Positions 1 to 10,573 are shown, numbered from the stretch's first letter. The stretch is DNA of 64,000 bases from Streptomyces brevispora (GCF_007829885.1 NZ_VIWW01000001.1:1798001-1862000); one strand, 5' to 3'. Notes: generated by a model not told the origin, from the letters alone. Translations and numbers: made by a program.

Positions 1-684
1 GGTCCCCTCGGACTCCCCCAGGAACAGCGCCGGGTCGTTGCAGTCCGCGTATCCGATGGCGTCCAGCCCGCGCTGCGCCGCGCACCCGGCCCAGCCGTGG
101 TCGGCGACGACCAGGTCGGGCATGGGGCGCCCCTCCCGCTCCATGCCGTCCAGGATCGCCGCCATCGGGGCCGGGGAGTGGGTGTGCCAGAGGGTCGCGC
201 CGCGCTCCTGCACGGCGACGTCCGCGAACTGGAAGACCATGCCCTCGTCCGCCATCAGCCCGGACGGGATCCGGACGATCTCGCAGCCGGCGGTCCGCAG
301 GGCGGCCGCCGTCTGCCGGTGGACGTCCAGCAGACCGCCCGGGTGGCCGGTGGCGAACAGCACCCGCTCGTTCCCGTCGGCCGCCTTGCGCAGCCGGGCC
401 GCCGCGCGCTCCAGGGCGTCGACGGTCAGCTCGGGGTCGATGGTGTCCTGGCCGAACCGGTGCTCCGGGTCGTCGCTGACCCCGCACCGCTCGGCCATCA
501 CGGCCAGCACGTCCTGCTCGTCGCGCCACCGGTCGCCGAGTTCCAGGCCCAGCCAGAAGTGGCGGTCGCCGTTGGCGAGCTTGCGGTAGTGGGAGAGGTT
601 GTTGTCACGCGGGGTCGCGACGTCTCCGGCTATACGCGTGCGGACGAGATGTTCGACGAGGGCGGCGCGGCTGGGTATCGGCAT
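1..684 (-). CDS. Conserved actinobacterial phosphatase-like protein (C-terminus beyond window)
   Basis: The first 228 codons of a gene that reads leftward off the window. The ATG at 684 gives MPIPSRAALVEHLVRTRIAG. The protein is soluble, with no signal peptide or membrane segment. Visible landmarks are LFATGHPGGLLDVH, an HTHSPAPMAAIL segment and VVADHGWAGCAAQRG. It resembles a Streptomyces family commonly labelled 'phosphatase'; I recognise the family by its wording but cannot confirm the activity. A second ATG at 692 is out of frame. The gene stands alone here, and the 107-base gap to the next gene shows no clear terminator. Confidence 0.72.
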   Translation of the reverse strand, partial: MPIPSRAALVEHLVRTRIAGDVATPRDNNLSHYRKLANGDRHFWLGLELGDRWRDEQDVLAVMAERCGVSDDPEHRFGQDTIDPELTVDALERAAARLRKAADGNERVLFATGHPGGLLDVHRQTAAALRTAGCEIVRIPSGLMADEGMVFQFADVAVQERGATLWHTHSPAPMAAILDGMEREGRPMPDLVVADHGWAGCAAQRGLDAIGYADCNDPALFLGESEGT

Positions 685-791
685 GCACCCATTGTGCCGT
701 CAGGGATGCGCTGCGTGTCGTTCGTATGAGGTGGTTGGCGTTCGCGGGTCCGGAAACGAGGGAGGGAGGCGGTGGAGCCGGGCCGGTTGCG

Positions 792-2315
792 TCAGCGTGT
801 CGGCCCGGGAGCCGGCCGGGTCGCGTAGGTGATCCGCTTCAGGTGGTAGTACTGGGCCGTGCAGGCGGCCGGCCACACGCTGCGGCCGTGGTTGCCGAAC
901 GGGTCGCGCATCTGCCCGACCGAGGCCGGTACGTACGGCAGGACCTCGGCGCCCCCGGCCACCTCCTCGCGCAGCAGCCGGTCCTGGCGGTCCCAGTGCC
1001 GGGCCCGGACGTCCATGTCGTGTGCCAGGCCGGCCAGTGGCACGGCCAGCCCCACACAGACCGCCGCACAGAGCACCGCCGCCGTTCCCGTCGCGGCGGC
1101 GGTTCCCCGCCCCCGGGCGCGCAGCGCGGCGCCGAGCAGGGCGCCGATCCCGGCGAGCAGCAGCACGTACCCGAAGAGGTAGTCGTTCCAGGTGCGGGTG
1201 CCGTACGACATCATGCTGTGCGGGAAGGCGGGAAGGGTGATGAGGGTGCAGAGGTACCCGGACACCAGGAACGCCGCCACACCGGCCAGCGCCGGGACCA
1301 GCGGCCGGGTGCGCGTCGGGCTCCCGTCCCCGGCCGGGTCGCTCTCGCGCATCAGCAGGCCCAGCAGGATGCCGACGGCCAGCGCGCCGAGGTAGGTCCA
1401 GGTGGTGAGCACGGCCCCCAGGATGTCGCCGAACGCCCGCAGCGCGCCGGCCAGCGACCCGGGGTCGAAGACGGACGTGGCGCCGGTGTCGAACCGGTCG
1501 CGGCGGGCACGGGACCCCGGCGACGTGTAGAGGATGATCATCCCCGTGACCACGGCGGCCAGCGCGACGCCGCACCAGAGCCGGGTGTACCCGCGGGCAG
1601 GGCCGGGCCGCGACCGGAGGCTGAGCAGCAGAGCGGTGCAGAGCAGGACGACCGCGACGATCGAGGTCCCCTCCGAGAGGGTCCCGACGAAGAGCCCGGC
1701 CACGACGGCGACACCCAGCGCGAAGATCCGCCCCCGGCGCGACCGGGCCCGGAGCAGCGGGATCACCGCCGCGGCGGCCAGTGCCGGGGCGACGGTGTGC
1801 GAGACGGAGGAGGCGGGCCAGTAGAACGTCTTGTACGTGTTGGGGGTGGCGAAGAGGAACACCACCGCGGTCATCGCCGCGACGAGCAGCGGCACCCCGC
1901 GCGGCGCGGTCCGCCCGGCGCTGCGCAGGGCGGACGCGGTCACGGCCCACACCACGGCCAGGATCAGCAGCCCGCTGGCCGTGGCGTACCACTGCTGGCC
2001 GGCCACGCCGCCCGCCCCGTAGAGCGCGACCATCAGCGCGTTGGCGATGCGCCCGTTGTCGTGCAGGTAGAACTTCCCGATCATGCCGGAGACGCCGTCG
2101 TCGCGCAGCACCGGCAGGAAGCACCAGTCGTCGCCGCCCGGCCGCACCAGCCTGCCGATCCAGAAGGACCCGGCCAGCAGGGCCAGCGGGAAGACGGTGA
2201 GTGCGGCGGCCAGGAGCGGCGTGCGGGGCTTCGGGGCCTGTTCGTCGTGCTGCCGGTGGGGCGCATCGTCCGTCGTCGGCGGGGTGTCCGATGTTCCCGA
2301 TGCTTCCGCGGTCAT
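792..2315 (-). CDS. DUF6056-type polytopic membrane protein
   Basis: A 507-residue integral membrane protein with about ten to twelve hydrophobic segments, starting near residue 33 (LLAAALTVFPLALLAGSFWI). A conserved GGDDWCFLP motif follows the first membrane segment, as in the DUF6056 family of putative glycosyltransferase-like membrane proteins. The large polar C-terminal tail (about residues 425-507) probably lies outside the membrane. It sits 64 bases downstream of the GT2-GtrA gene on the same strand, so the two are probably co-transcribed and may act together on polyprenol-linked sugars or cell-wall decoration. That role is inferred from the neighbour only. The ATG at 2315 lacks a good ribosome binding site. 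Confidence 0.75.
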   Translation of the reverse strand: MTAEASGTSDTPPTTDDAPHRQHDEQAPKPRTPLLAAALTVFPLALLAGSFWIGRLVRPGGDDWCFLPVLRDDGVSGMIGKFYLHDNGRIANALMVALYGAGGVAGQQWYATASGLLILAVVWAVTASALRSAGRTAPRGVPLLVAAMTAVVFLFATPNTYKTFYWPASSVSHTVAPALAAAAVIPLLRARSRRGRIFALGVAVVAGLFVGTLSEGTSIVAVVLLCTALLLSLRSRPGPARGYTRLWCGVALAAVVTGMIILYTSPGSRARRDRFDTGATSVFDPGSLAGALRAFGDILGAVLTTWTYLGALAVGILLGLLMRESDPAGDGSPTRTRPLVPALAGVAAFLVSGYLCTLITLPAFPHSMMSYGTRTWNDYLFGYVLLLAGIGALLGAALRARGRGTAAATGTAAVLCAAVCVGLAVPLAGLAHDMDVRARHWDRQDRLLREEVAGGAEVLPYVPASVGQMRDPFGNHGRSVWPAACTAQYYHLKRITYATRPAPGPTR

Positions 2316-2379
2316 GGATGTGCCGGTGCCCTTCGTGCGGTGCCGCTGCGTACGTGATCCGTGCCGGTGCCGTGGGGGG

Positions 2380-3807
2380 TCAGTCGCCGGAGCGGCCGGC
2401 CCGGGCGCCGGCCAGCGGTTCCGGTTGCCGGGACACGGCCGCGCCGGAGGTGATCGCCCAGCGGGCGAGCAGGAAGGAGAACGGGGTGGCGAGAATTCCG
2501 GCGATCAGGGCGGCGATGTTCTTTCCCATGCCCAGATGGCTCACTCCGACATAGAGCAGCACCCCGGACAGGACGAGATTGACGAGGCTCGACAGCGGAA
2601 AGCGGACGAAGGCCCGCCAGGTCGGACTGGTCCGGCAGGTGATGTAGGAGTTGAGTAGGAAAGAACCGATAATACTGACGCAATAGCCGATGACATGGGC
2701 GGTCAGATACGGAATCCAGCGGTTGAGCGTCGCGTACACGCCCAGATAGACCGCCGTATTGACGACGCCGATCATGGCGAAGGTGAGGAATTGGCGCACG
2801 GTCCGGCCCCGGCCCGATCCATAGGCACTCGAGCCGCCGCCCCTCACCCGTAACGGCCGGTCGGGTGCGGCGGGAGCCGGCTGTTCGCTGGATTCCCGGA
2901 TCAGGTAGTGCGGACGGTTCTTCGTCTCGCCGTAGATCCGGCCGACGTACTCACCGACGATGCCGAGCGTGGCCAGCTGGATCCCGCCGAGCGCGACGAC
3001 GGCGGTGAGCAGGGTGGTGTAGCCGGGCACCCCCACCCCGTTGCGCGCCACCTCCACGATGATCCACACGGCGTACCCCATGGCCGCCAGGGCCATCAGG
3101 AGGCCGGCGTAGATGGCCAGCCGCAGGGGGCGGTTGTTGAAGGAGATCAGCCCGTCGATGCCGTAGTTGAGCAGCCGTCTGCCGCCCCACTTCGAGCGCC
3201 CCGCCACCCGCTGGGCGTTGTGGTAGGTGAAGCTGGTGGTGTCGAAGCCGATCCAGGAGAAGATCCCCTTGGAGAACCGGTTGGACTCGGGGAGCGCGAG
3301 GACGCTGTCCACCGCGCGGCGGGACAGCAGCCGGAAGTCCCCCTCGCCGTCGACCACCGACACGTCCATGAAGTGCCCCATGGCGCGGTAGTAGGAACGG
3401 CTGACGAACGAACGCAGGGCCCCCTCGCCCTCGCGGTCGCGCCGGGCGATCACCTGGTCGTATCCGTGCCGGCTCAACTCCAGCATGCGGGGCAGCAGTT
3501 CGGGCGGGTGCTGAAGGTCGGCGTCCATGAGCACCACGGACTCCCCGCGGGCCATCCGGAGTCCGGCGAGCATGGCGGCCTCCTTGCCGAAATTGCGGCT
3601 GAAGGCGGTGTAGCGGACCCGTTCGTCGACGGCGGCCAGATGGATCAGCTGGGCCCGGGTGAGATCTTCGCTGCCGTCGTCGACATAGCAGACCTCGAAG
3701 CTCTTCCCGGTCGGTTCGAGGACGGCGACCAGCGCGCAGTGAAACGCCTTGACGGCCTCGTCCTCGTTATAGCAAGGGACGACGATCGATACCTGGCAGT
3801 TTTTCAT
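2380..3807 (-). CDS. Family 2 glycosyltransferase fused to a GtrA domain
   Basis: A 475-residue two-domain protein. Residues 1 to about 230 form a DPM1/GtrB-type GT-A domain: [13 protein letters not shown] at the start, CYVDDGSED, and the metal-binding DAD motif in [13 protein letters not shown]. Two membrane segments follow at about 228-290 ([31 protein letters not shown]). After a proline-rich linker, residues 335-450 form a GtrA-like four-helix membrane domain ([20 protein letters not shown]). GtrB enzymes charge undecaprenyl phosphate with a sugar and GtrA proteins are thought to flip it; here both are in one chain. A TTA leucine codon (2851-2853, residue 319) lies in the linker, so translation may depend on the bldA tRNA. 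A GGGGA-type ribosome binding site precedes the ATG. Confidence 0.88.
   Translation of the reverse strand: MKNCQVSIVVPCYNEDEAVKAFHCALVAVLEPTGKSFEVCYVDDGSEDLTRAQLIHLAAVDERVRYTAFSRNFGKEAAMLAGLRMARGESVVLMDADLQHPPELLPRMLELSRHGYDQVIARRDREGEGALRSFVSRSYYRAMGHFMDVSVVDGEGDFRLLSRRAVDSVLALPESNRFSKGIFSWIGFDTTSFTYHNAQRVAGRSKWGGRRLLNYGIDGLISFNNRPLRLAIYAGLLMALAAMGYAVWIIVEVARNGVGVPGYTTLLTAVVALGGIQLATLGIVGEYVGRIYGETKNRPHYLIRESSEQPAPAAPDRPLRVRGGGSSAYGSGRGRTVRQFLTFAMIGVVNTAVYLGVYATLNRWIPYLTAHVIGYCVSIIGSFLLNSYITCRTSPTWRAFVRFPLSSLVNLVLSGVLLYVGVSHLGMGKNIAALIAGILATPFSFLLARWAITSGAAVSRQPEPLAGARAGRSGD
2851..2853 (-). promoter_or_regulatory. In-frame TTA codon (bldA-dependent translation)
   Basis: Leu319 of the GT2-GtrA fusion is encoded by TTA (plus-strand TAA at 2851-2853, in frame with the gene). 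TTA is the rarest Streptomyces codon and is read only by the developmentally regulated bldA tRNA, so the gene is probably translated mainly late in growth. Confidence 0.8.
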
Positions 3808-3950
3808 TCAATTCCCCATGAGGCGCGGACGCGACCGTGCCGAAGCCTATGTCCGTATCCTCCCGAAACGACTCAGGCTAAAGGGGTTCGCGGGGAAATG
3901 TTGGCGCGGACATCCGCGACCGGTGGCCCGCGGCGCGTTTTCCGGCCGGC

Positions 3951-4595
3951 CTATTCCGGAACACCGTCCAGCGGCGGCCGCGCGCCGCCCGCCGCCGCGA
4001 ACGCGCCCCGGGCCAGCCGGTGCAGCAGCGCCGCCGTGTCCGCGCGGTCGGGCAGGGCGCCGGGGCGGCCCAGGTGCGGGGTGGAGTTCAGCAGGCCGAA
4101 GACCGCGTGCACCGTGGCGCGCGCCTCGTGCTCGGGGAGGTCCGGGTAGAGGTCGCGGACCACGCCGACCCACACCTCGACGTACTGCCGCTGGAGCCGG
4201 CGCACCCGCTTGCGGTCGGTGTCCCGCAGGCGGTCCAGCTCACGGTCGTGCAGGGTGATCAGGGGGCGGTCGTCGAGGGCGAAGTCGATGTGGCCCTCGA
4301 TGAGCGCGTCCAGGAGCGCCTCGCGCGACCCGTCGCGGGAGGCGGCGTCCTCGGACACCCGCAGCTCCCCGCCGGCCAGTAGCCGCTCGCTGATGCCGAC
4401 CAGCAGCTCGGCGAGCATCGCGTCCTTGCCGGGGAAGTGACGGTAGAGGCCGGGGCCGCTGATGCCGACGGCGGCGCCTATCTCATCGACGCCGACGCCG
4501 TGGAAGCCGCGCTCGGCGAAGAGGCGCGCGGCCTCCTTGAGGATCTGCTCACGGCGGGTGGGAGCCGCGACGCGGGCGGCGGCATGAGTGCTCAT
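3951..4595 (-). CDS. TetR-family repressor, probably of the adjacent leucine-catabolism operon
   Basis: A 214-residue protein with a TetR N-terminal helix-turn-helix at about residues 16-62 (REQILKEAARLFAERGFHGV, then GISGPGLYRHFPGKDAMLAE). The rest is a helical ligand-binding and dimer domain. It is transcribed divergently from accD1 across a 117-base gap that holds two GTTA-n8-TAAC direct repeats, which are likely its operators. By analogy with other TetR regulators of acyl-CoA pathways, an acyl-CoA intermediate would be the inducer; that is inference. A short palindrome (ATGACCAGTCAT, 4594-4605) overlaps its own start codon. Confidence 0.9.
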   Translation of the reverse strand: MSTHAAARVAAPTRREQILKEAARLFAERGFHGVGVDEIGAAVGISGPGLYRHFPGKDAMLAELLVGISERLLAGGELRVSEDAASRDGSREALLDALIEGHIDFALDDRPLITLHDRELDRLRDTDRKRVRRLQRQYVEVWVGVVRDLYPDLPEHEARATVHAVFGLLNSTPHLGRPGALPDRADTAALLHRLARGAFAAAGGARPPLDGVPE

Positions 4596-4618
4596 GACCA
4601 GTCATTCTAGACAGGGGG

Positions 4619-4660
4619 GTTAGCGGTCGTTAACCTGAAGAGGCGTTAACGCTCATTAAC
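4619..4660. promoter_or_regulatory. Paired operator repeats between tetR and accD1
   Basis: Two 16-base sites, GTTAGCGGTCGTTAAC (4619-4634) and GTTAACGCTCATTAAC (4645-4660), match at 12 or more positions. Each is an imperfect inverted repeat with GTTA and TAAC ends. Their starts are 26 bases apart, between two divergent promoters. This is the pattern expected for TetR dimers. TetR binding is inferred from position. Confidence 0.7.
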
Positions 4661-4712
4661 GGCCGCGGGCAGGGCCGTCACCACAGCGGTACGGGCAAGG
4701 GGGCTCGACAGG

Positions 4713-6320
4713 ATGCAGCAGGCACCGGTGCTGACGAGCGCGGCCGATCCCGCCTCCGAGGCCTGGCAGGCCAACGAGGCGGCGCATCACGCGCTCGCCG
4801 ACGAGCTGCGCAAGCGGCTCGCCATGGCCAGACTCGGCGGGGGTGAGAAGGCCCGCGCCCGGCATGTGGCGCGCGGCAAGCTGCTGCCCCGGGAGCGGGT
4901 GGACACCCTGCTCGATCCGGGCTCACCCTTCCTGGAGCTGGCCCCGCTGGCGGCCGAGGGGCTGTACGGGGGCGCTGCCCCGGCGGCCGGGGTGATCGCC
5001 GGAATCGGGCGGGTCAGCGGCCGGGAGTGCGTGATCGTCGCCAATGACGCGACCGTCAAGGGCGGCACGTACTACCCGATGACCGTGAAGAAGCACCTGC
5101 GGGCCCAGGAGGTGGCGCTGGAGAACCGGCTGCCCTGTCTGTACCTGGTGGACTCGGGCGGCGCGTTCCTGCCGATGCAGGACGAGGTGTTCCCGGACCG
5201 GGAGCACTTCGGGCGGATCTTCTACAACCAGGCCCGGATGTCCGGGGCCGGCATCCCGCAGATCGCCGCTGTGCTGGGGTCCTGCACGGCCGGCGGGGCG
5301 TACGTCCCCGCGATGAGCGACGAGGCCGTGATCGTCCGGAACCAGGGGACGATCTTCCTGGGCGGGCCGCCGCTGGTGAAGGCCGCGACGGGCGAGGTCG
5401 TGACGGCCGAGGAGCTGGGCGGCGGCGAGGTCCACTCCCGTACGTCCGGCGTCACCGATCACCTCGCCGAGGACGACGCGCACGCCCTGCGGATCGTGCG
5501 GAACATCGTGGCGACCCTGCCGGACCGGGGCGCGCTGCCCTGGTCCGTGCAGCCGGCCGACGAGCCGGAGGTCGATCCCGCCGGTCTGTACGGGGCCGTG
5601 CCCGTCGATTCGCGCACCCCGTACGACGTACGGGAGGTGATCGCCCGGGTCGTCGACGGATCGCGCTTCGCCGAGTTCAAGGCCGAGTACGGGACGACGC
5701 TGATCACCGGCTTCGCGCACATCCACGGCCATCCGGTGGGGATCGTCGCCAACAACGGCATCCTGTTCTCCGAGTCCGCCCAGAAGGGTGCGCACTTCAT
5801 CGAGCTGTGCGACCAGCGCGGCATCCCGCTGGTCTTCCTCCAGAACATCTCCGGGTTCATGGTGGGCCGTGACTACGAGGCGGGCGGCATCGCCAAGCAC
5901 GGCGCGAAGATGGTCACCGCCGTCGCCTGCACCCGGGTGCCGAAGCTGACCGTGGTGGTCGGCGGGTCCTACGGCGCGGGCAACTACTCGATGTGCGGCC
6001 GGGCCTACAGCCCCCGCTTCCTGTGGATGTGGCCGAACGCGAAGATCTCGGTCATGGGCGGCGAGCAGGCCGCGTCCGTCCTCGCCACGGTCAAGCGCGA
6101 CCAGCTGGGCGACGACTGGAGCACCGAGGACGAGGAGTCGTTCAAGGCCCCGATCCGCGAGCAGTACGAGACCCAGGGCAACGCGTACTACGCCACCGCC
6201 CGGCTCTGGGACGACGGCGTGATCGACCCGATGGAGACCCGGCAGGTGCTGGGGCTCGCCCTGACCGCCTGCGGCAACGCCCCGCTGGGCGACGCCGGTT
6301 TCGGCGTCTTCCGGATGTGA
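4713..6320 (+). CDS. accD1: 3-methylcrotonyl-CoA carboxylase, carboxyltransferase (beta) subunit
   Basis: A 535-residue biotin-dependent carboxyltransferase. It carries the paired crotonase-like halves: an N-terminal CT half ending near residue 275, with [20 protein letters not shown] and [15 protein letters not shown], and a C-terminal half with [20 protein letters not shown] and [19 protein letters not shown]. The length and the [16 protein letters not shown] motif are typical of methylcrotonyl-CoA carboxylase rather than acetyl- or propionyl-CoA carboxylases. It transfers CO2 from carboxybiotin on AccA1 to 3-methylcrotonyl-CoA in leucine breakdown. It is the first gene of a four-gene operon; the next start lies 7 bases after its stop. 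Confidence 0.93.
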   Translation: MQQAPVLTSAADPASEAWQANEAAHHALADELRKRLAMARLGGGEKARARHVARGKLLPRERVDTLLDPGSPFLELAPLAAEGLYGGAAPAAGVIAGIGRVSGRECVIVANDATVKGGTYYPMTVKKHLRAQEVALENRLPCLYLVDSGGAFLPMQDEVFPDREHFGRIFYNQARMSGAGIPQIAAVLGSCTAGGAYVPAMSDEAVIVRNQGTIFLGGPPLVKAATGEVVTAEELGGGEVHSRTSGVTDHLAEDDAHALRIVRNIVATLPDRGALPWSVQPADEPEVDPAGLYGAVPVDSRTPYDVREVIARVVDGSRFAEFKAEYGTTLITGFAHIHGHPVGIVANNGILFSESAQKGAHFIELCDQRGIPLVFLQNISGFMVGRDYEAGGIAKHGAKMVTAVACTRVPKLTVVVGGSYGAGNYSMCGRAYSPRFLWMWPNAKISVMGGEQAASVLATVKRDQLGDDWSTEDEESFKAPIREQYETQGNAYYATARLWDDGVIDPMETRQVLGLALTACGNAPLGDAGFGVFRM

Positions 6321-6327
6321 GGAAGAG

Positions 6328-8412
6328 ATGACGATGTTCGACACTGTCCTCGTCGCCAACCGCGGCGAGATCGCGGTCCGGGTCATCCGGACGCTGCGCG
6401 AGCTGGGGGTGCGCTCGGTCGCCGTCTTCAGCGACGCGGACGCGGACGCCCGGCACGTGCGGGAGGCCGACACGGCGGTACGGATCGGCCCCGCACCCGC
6501 CGCCGAGAGCTATCTGAGCGTGGACCGGCTGCTGGAGGCCGCCCGCCGCACGGGCGCGCAGGCCGTCCACCCCGGCTACGGCTTCCTCGCGGAGAACGCG
6601 GGCTTCGCCCAGGCCTGCGCGGACGCGGGGCTGGTCTTCATCGGGCCGCCCGCCGCCGCCATCTCGCTGATGGGCGACAAGATCCGGGCCAAGGAGACGG
6701 TCGCCGCGGCCGGTGTCCCGGTCGTGCCCGGTTCCACCGGGAGCGATCTGACCGATGGTCAACTGGCCGACGCGGCCCATGAGATCGGCATGCCGGTGCT
6801 GCTGAAGCCCTCGGCGGGCGGCGGCGGCAAGGGCATGCGGCTGGTCCGCGACGCGGCGCTGCTCGCGGACGAGATCGCCGCGGCCCGGCGCGAGGCACGC
6901 GCCTCCTTCGGCGACGACACCCTGCTCGTGGAGCGGTGGATCGACCGGCCGCGCCACATCGAGATCCAGGTACTGGCGGACGGGCACGGCAACGTGGTGC
7001 ACCTCGGCGAGCGCGAGTGCTCGCTCCAGCGCCGCCACCAGAAGATCATCGAGGAGGCGCCCTCGGTCCTGCTCGACAAGGAGACCCGGGCGGCGATGGG
7101 CGAGGCGGCCGTCCGGGCGGCCCGTTCCTGCGGCTACGCCGGCGCGGGCACGGTGGAGTTCATCGTCCCGGGCAACGACCCGGCCGCGTACTGCTTCATG
7201 GAGATGAACACCCGCCTCCAGGTGGAGCACCCGGTGACCGAGCTGATCACCGGCCTCGATCTGGTGGAGTGGCAGCTGCGGGTCGCGGCCGGTGAGCGGC
7301 TCCCGTACGGCCAGGGCGACATCACGCTCACCGGGCACGCCGTCGAGGCCCGGGTCTGCGCCGAGGACCCGGCCCGCGGCTTCCTGCCCTCCGGCGGCAC
7401 CGTGCTGGCGCTGCGCGAGCCGCAGGGCGGCGGGGTGCGGACGGACTCGGGGCTCGGCGAGGGCGGCGAGGTCGGCAGCCTGTACGACCCGATGCTGTCG
7501 AAGGTGATCGCGTACGGCCCCGACCGGGCGACGGCCCTGCGCAGGCTGCGGGCTGCGCTCGCGGACACGGTGGTCCTGGGCGTCCCGACCAACGCGGGCT
7601 TTCTGCGCCGGCTGCTCGGCCACCCGGCCGTGGTGGCGGGCGATCTCGACACCGGTCTGGTGGAGCGCGAGGCGGACGCGCTGGTGCCGGACGGGGTGCC
7701 GGAGGAGGTGTACGCGGCGGCCGCGCTGCTGCGGCAGCACTCCCCCGCCGCCGCCGGCCCGCACACCTGGGCCGACCCGTTCTCGGCCGGTGACGGCTGG
7801 CGCCTCGGCGGCACCCCGGCCCGGACGGTGCGGCACTTCCGGATTCCCGGTCACGACCCGGTCCAGGTGGGTCTGCGGCCGTGCGGCGCGGGCACCGAGC
7901 TGACCTTCGGCCATGTCGGCGAGGGCGCGCAGCCGCCGGCCCCCGACTCGGGCACCTGCGGACCGCTGGGCCCGCTGCCCGGCGGCGCCGAGACGGCCCG
8001 GCTGCTCACTGCGGACGGGCAGCGCGTCACCCTCGAACTGGCCGGTGTCACGCACTCGTTCGCCCATGCCGCGTCCCCGCAGGGCCGCTGGCTCGGCCGG
8101 GACGGCGACACCTGGCACGTCCGGGACCACGACCCGGTGGAGGCGTCACTGACCGGCGCCGCCCGCTCCGGGGCGGACACCCTCGCCGCGCCCATGCCCG
8201 GCACCGTCACGGTGGTGAAGGTGGCCGTCGGCGACGAGGTCGTGGCCGGGCAGAGCCTGCTGGTGGTGGAGGCGATGAAGATGGAGCACGTCATCTCCGC
8301 CCCGCACGCCGGAACCGTCACCGAACTCGACGTCATGGCCGGGACCACGGTCGCCATGGATCAGGTACTGGCCGTGGTCACCCCGGCGACCGTCACCGGG
8401 GAGGAAGTATGA
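6328..8412 (+). CDS. accA1: 3-methylcrotonyl-CoA carboxylase, biotin carboxylase/BCCP (alpha) subunit
   Basis: A 694-residue protein. Residues 1-450 are a biotin carboxylase: [20 protein letters not shown], the ATP-grasp glycine loop [12 protein letters not shown], and the active-site stretch [15 protein letters not shown] linker (about 450-620) precedes a biotinyl domain with EAMKMEH, in which Lys651 is the biotinylation site. It carboxylates biotin with ATP and bicarbonate and partners AccD1. The start follows accD1 by 7 bases after a GGAAGAG ribosome binding site, and its stop overlaps the hmgL start (ATGA), indicating translational coupling. Confidence 0.94.
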   Translation: MTMFDTVLVANRGEIAVRVIRTLRELGVRSVAVFSDADADARHVREADTAVRIGPAPAAESYLSVDRLLEAARRTGAQAVHPGYGFLAENAGFAQACADAGLVFIGPPAAAISLMGDKIRAKETVAAAGVPVVPGSTGSDLTDGQLADAAHEIGMPVLLKPSAGGGGKGMRLVRDAALLADEIAAARREARASFGDDTLLVERWIDRPRHIEIQVLADGHGNVVHLGERECSLQRRHQKIIEEAPSVLLDKETRAAMGEAAVRAARSCGYAGAGTVEFIVPGNDPAAYCFMEMNTRLQVEHPVTELITGLDLVEWQLRVAAGERLPYGQGDITLTGHAVEARVCAEDPARGFLPSGGTVLALREPQGGGVRTDSGLGEGGEVGSLYDPMLSKVIAYGPDRATALRRLRAALADTVVLGVPTNAGFLRRLLGHPAVVAGDLDTGLVEREADALVPDGVPEEVYAAAALLRQHSPAAAGPHTWADPFSAGDGWRLGGTPARTVRHFRIPGHDPVQVGLRPCGAGTELTFGHVGEGAQPPAPDSGTCGPLGPLPGGAETARLLTADGQRVTLELAGVTHSFAHAASPQGRWLGRDGDTWHVRDHDPVEASLTGAARSGADTLAAPMPGTVTVVKVAVGDEVVAGQSLLVVEAMKMEHVISAPHAGTVTELDVMAGTTVAMDQVLAVVTPATVTGEEV

Positions 8413-9359
8413 GCGCCGACCGCACCCTGCCGATGACGGTGGCCGCACCGGAGCTGCCCGCCCGGATCCGGATCCACGAGGTCGGCGCCCGCGACGGGCT
8501 CCAGAACGAGAAGACGGTCGTGCCGACCGCGATCAAGGCGGAGTTCATCCGCCGGCTCGCGGTCGCCGGGCTCTCCACGATCGAGGCGACGAGCTTCGTC
8601 CACCCCAAGTGGGTGCCCCAACTGGCCGACGCCGAGCAGCTGTTCCCGCTGCTCGGCGAGATCGCGGACGTGGGTGACGTGGCGCTCCCGGTCCTGGTGC
8701 CGAACGAGCGGGGGCTGGACCGGGCGCTGGTCCTCGGCGCCCGCCGGATCGCCGTCTTCGGGTCCGCGACGGAGACGTTCGCCGCCCGCAACCTCAACCG
8801 CACCGTCGATGAGTCGCTCGCCATGTTCGAGCCCGTCGTGGCCCGCGCCAAGGCGGACAGGGTGCATGTGCGCGGCTATCTGTCGATGTGTTTCGGCGAC
8901 CCGTGGGAGGGGGCCGTCCCGGTCGCCCAGGTCGTCCGGGTGGCGAGGGCGCTGATGGACCTCGGGTGCGACGAGCTCTCGCTCGGCGACACCATCGGCG
9001 TCGCCACACCGGGCCACGTCCGGGCGCTGCTCTCCGCACTGAACGAGGCGGGGGTGCCCACCGGAACGATCGGGGTGCACTTCCACGACACGTACGGGCA
9101 GGCCCTGTCCAACACCCTGGCCGCCCTCCAGCACGGCGTCACCACCGTGGACGCCTCCGCGGGCGGCCTCGGCGGCTGTCCGTACGCGAAGAGCGCGACC
9201 GGAAATCTGGCCACCGAGGATCTCGTGTGGATGCTCCAAGGCCTCGGCATCGAAACCGGGGTCGATCTCGACGCGCTCACCGCCACCAGCGTGTGGCTCG
9301 CCGAACAACTGGGCCGACCCAGCCCGTCCCGAACCGTCCGAGCACTCTCGGCGCAGTGA
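8409..9359 (+). CDS. hmgL: Hydroxymethylglutaryl-CoA lyase
   Basis: A 316-residue TIM-barrel lyase that cleaves HMG-CoA to acetyl-CoA and acetoacetate, the last step of leucine degradation. Diagnostic sequences are [14 protein letters not shown] near the N-terminus, the metal ligands in [12 protein letters not shown], and the HMG-CoA lyase signature [15 protein letters not shown] with the catalytic cysteine. The ATG at 8409 overlaps the accA1 stop by four bases. The product of methylglutaconyl-CoA hydration is its substrate; no dedicated hydratase gene is present in this cluster. Confidence 0.94.
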   Translation: MSADRTLPMTVAAPELPARIRIHEVGARDGLQNEKTVVPTAIKAEFIRRLAVAGLSTIEATSFVHPKWVPQLADAEQLFPLLGEIADVGDVALPVLVPNERGLDRALVLGARRIAVFGSATETFAARNLNRTVDESLAMFEPVVARAKADRVHVRGYLSMCFGDPWEGAVPVAQVVRVARALMDLGCDELSLGDTIGVATPGHVRALLSALNEAGVPTGTIGVHFHDTYGQALSNTLAALQHGVTTVDASAGGLGGCPYAKSATGNLATEDLVWMLQGLGIETGVDLDALTATSVWLAEQLGRPSPSRTVRALSAQ

Positions 9360-9388
9360 ACCCAGTCCCACAAGGAGTGACAGCCCCC

Positions 9389-10555
9389 ATGTCCCTGGAC
9401 CACCGGCTGACCGCCGAGCACGAGGAACTGCGACGCACCGTCGAGGAGTTCGCGCACGACGTGGTCGCACCGAAGATCGGCGACTTCTACGAGCGCCATG
9501 AGTTCCCGTACGAGATCGTGCGGGAGATGGGGCGGATGGGCCTGTTCGGGCTGCCGTTCCCGGAGGAGTACGGCGGGATGGGCGGCGACTACCTCGCCCT
9601 CGGCATCGCGCTGGAGGAGCTGGCCCGAGTCGACTCGTCGGTGGCGATCACCCTGGAGGCCGGGGTCTCGCTCGGCGCGATGCCGGTGTTCCGCTTCGGC
9701 ACCGAGGAGCAGAAGCAGCAGTGGCTGCCGAGGCTCTGCTCGGGCGAGGCGCTCGGCGCGTTCGGCCTGACCGAGCCGGACGCCGGTTCGGACGCGGGCG
9801 GCACCCGGACGACGGCCGTGCGCGACGAGGCGGCGGGCGAGTGGGTGATCAACGGCTCCAAGTGCTTCATCACCAACTCCGGCACGGACATCACGGAGTT
9901 GGTGACGGTCACCGCGGTGACCGGCCGCAAGGAGAACGGCGCCCCGCGCATCTCCTCGATCATCGTCCCGTCCGGCACCCCCGGTTTCACGGTCGCCGCC
10001 CCGTACTCCAAGGTCGGCTGGAACGCCTCGGACACCCGCGAGCTGTCCTTCAGCGACGTACGGGTGCCGCTGGGGAACCTGCTGGGCGAGGAGGGCCGCG
10101 GCTACGCGCAGTTCCTGCGGATCCTGGACGAGGGCCGGATCGCCATCTCGGCGCTGTCGACGGGCCTCGCGCAGGGCTGTGTGGACGAGTCGGTGAAGTA
10201 CGCGGCCGAGCGGCACGCCTTCGGGAAGCCGATCGGTGCCAACCAGGCGATCCAGTTCAAGATCGCCGACATGGAGATGCGGGCCCACATGGCCCGGATC
10301 GGCTGGCGGGACGCGGCCTCGCGGCTGCTGGCGGGCGAGCCGTTCAAGAAGGAGGCGGCGATCGCCAAGCTGTACTCCTCGACCGTGGCGGTGGACAACG
10401 CCCGGGACGCGACCCAGATCCACGGCGGCTACGGCTTCATGAACGAGTACCCGGTGGCCCGGATGTGGCGCGACTCCAAGATCCTGGAGATCGGCGAGGG
10501 CACCAGCGAGGTGCAGCGGATGCTGATCGCCCGGGAGCTCGGCCTGCCGGCCTGA
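9389..10555 (+). CDS. acdH: Branched-chain acyl-CoA dehydrogenase
   Basis: A 388-residue FAD enzyme of the acyl-CoA dehydrogenase family: FGLTEPDAGSDAGG and CFITNSGTDITE (flavin region), RHAFGKPIGANQAIQFKIAD, and IHGGYGFMNEYPVARMWRD. The C-terminal IGEGTSEVQR retains the glutamate used as catalytic base by most family members, whereas true isovaleryl-CoA dehydrogenases usually have it elsewhere. This fits Streptomyces AcdH, which handles branched-chain acyl-CoAs from valine, leucine and isoleucine. AAGGAG at 9372-9377 supports the ATG at 9389. It is the last gene of the operon, followed by a strong terminator. Confidence 0.93.
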   Translation: MSLDHRLTAEHEELRRTVEEFAHDVVAPKIGDFYERHEFPYEIVREMGRMGLFGLPFPEEYGGMGGDYLALGIALEELARVDSSVAITLEAGVSLGAMPVFRFGTEEQKQQWLPRLCSGEALGAFGLTEPDAGSDAGGTRTTAVRDEAAGEWVINGSKCFITNSGTDITELVTVTAVTGRKENGAPRISSIIVPSGTPGFTVAAPYSKVGWNASDTRELSFSDVRVPLGNLLGEEGRGYAQFLRILDEGRIAISALSTGLAQGCVDESVKYAAERHAFGKPIGANQAIQFKIADMEMRAHMARIGWRDAASRLLAGEPFKKEAAIAKLYSSTVAVDNARDATQIHGGYGFMNEYPVARMWRDSKILEIGEGTSEVQRMLIARELGLPA

Positions 10556-10573
10556 GCCCGGGGACGGAGCGCC

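Noticed and set aside
726..2357. Long open plus-strand frame of more than 500 codons opposite the DUF6056 gene
   Set aside because: It is antisense to a gene with clear membrane topology; its product is Arg/Gly/Pro-rich with no homology. High GC keeps reverse frames open in Streptomyces.
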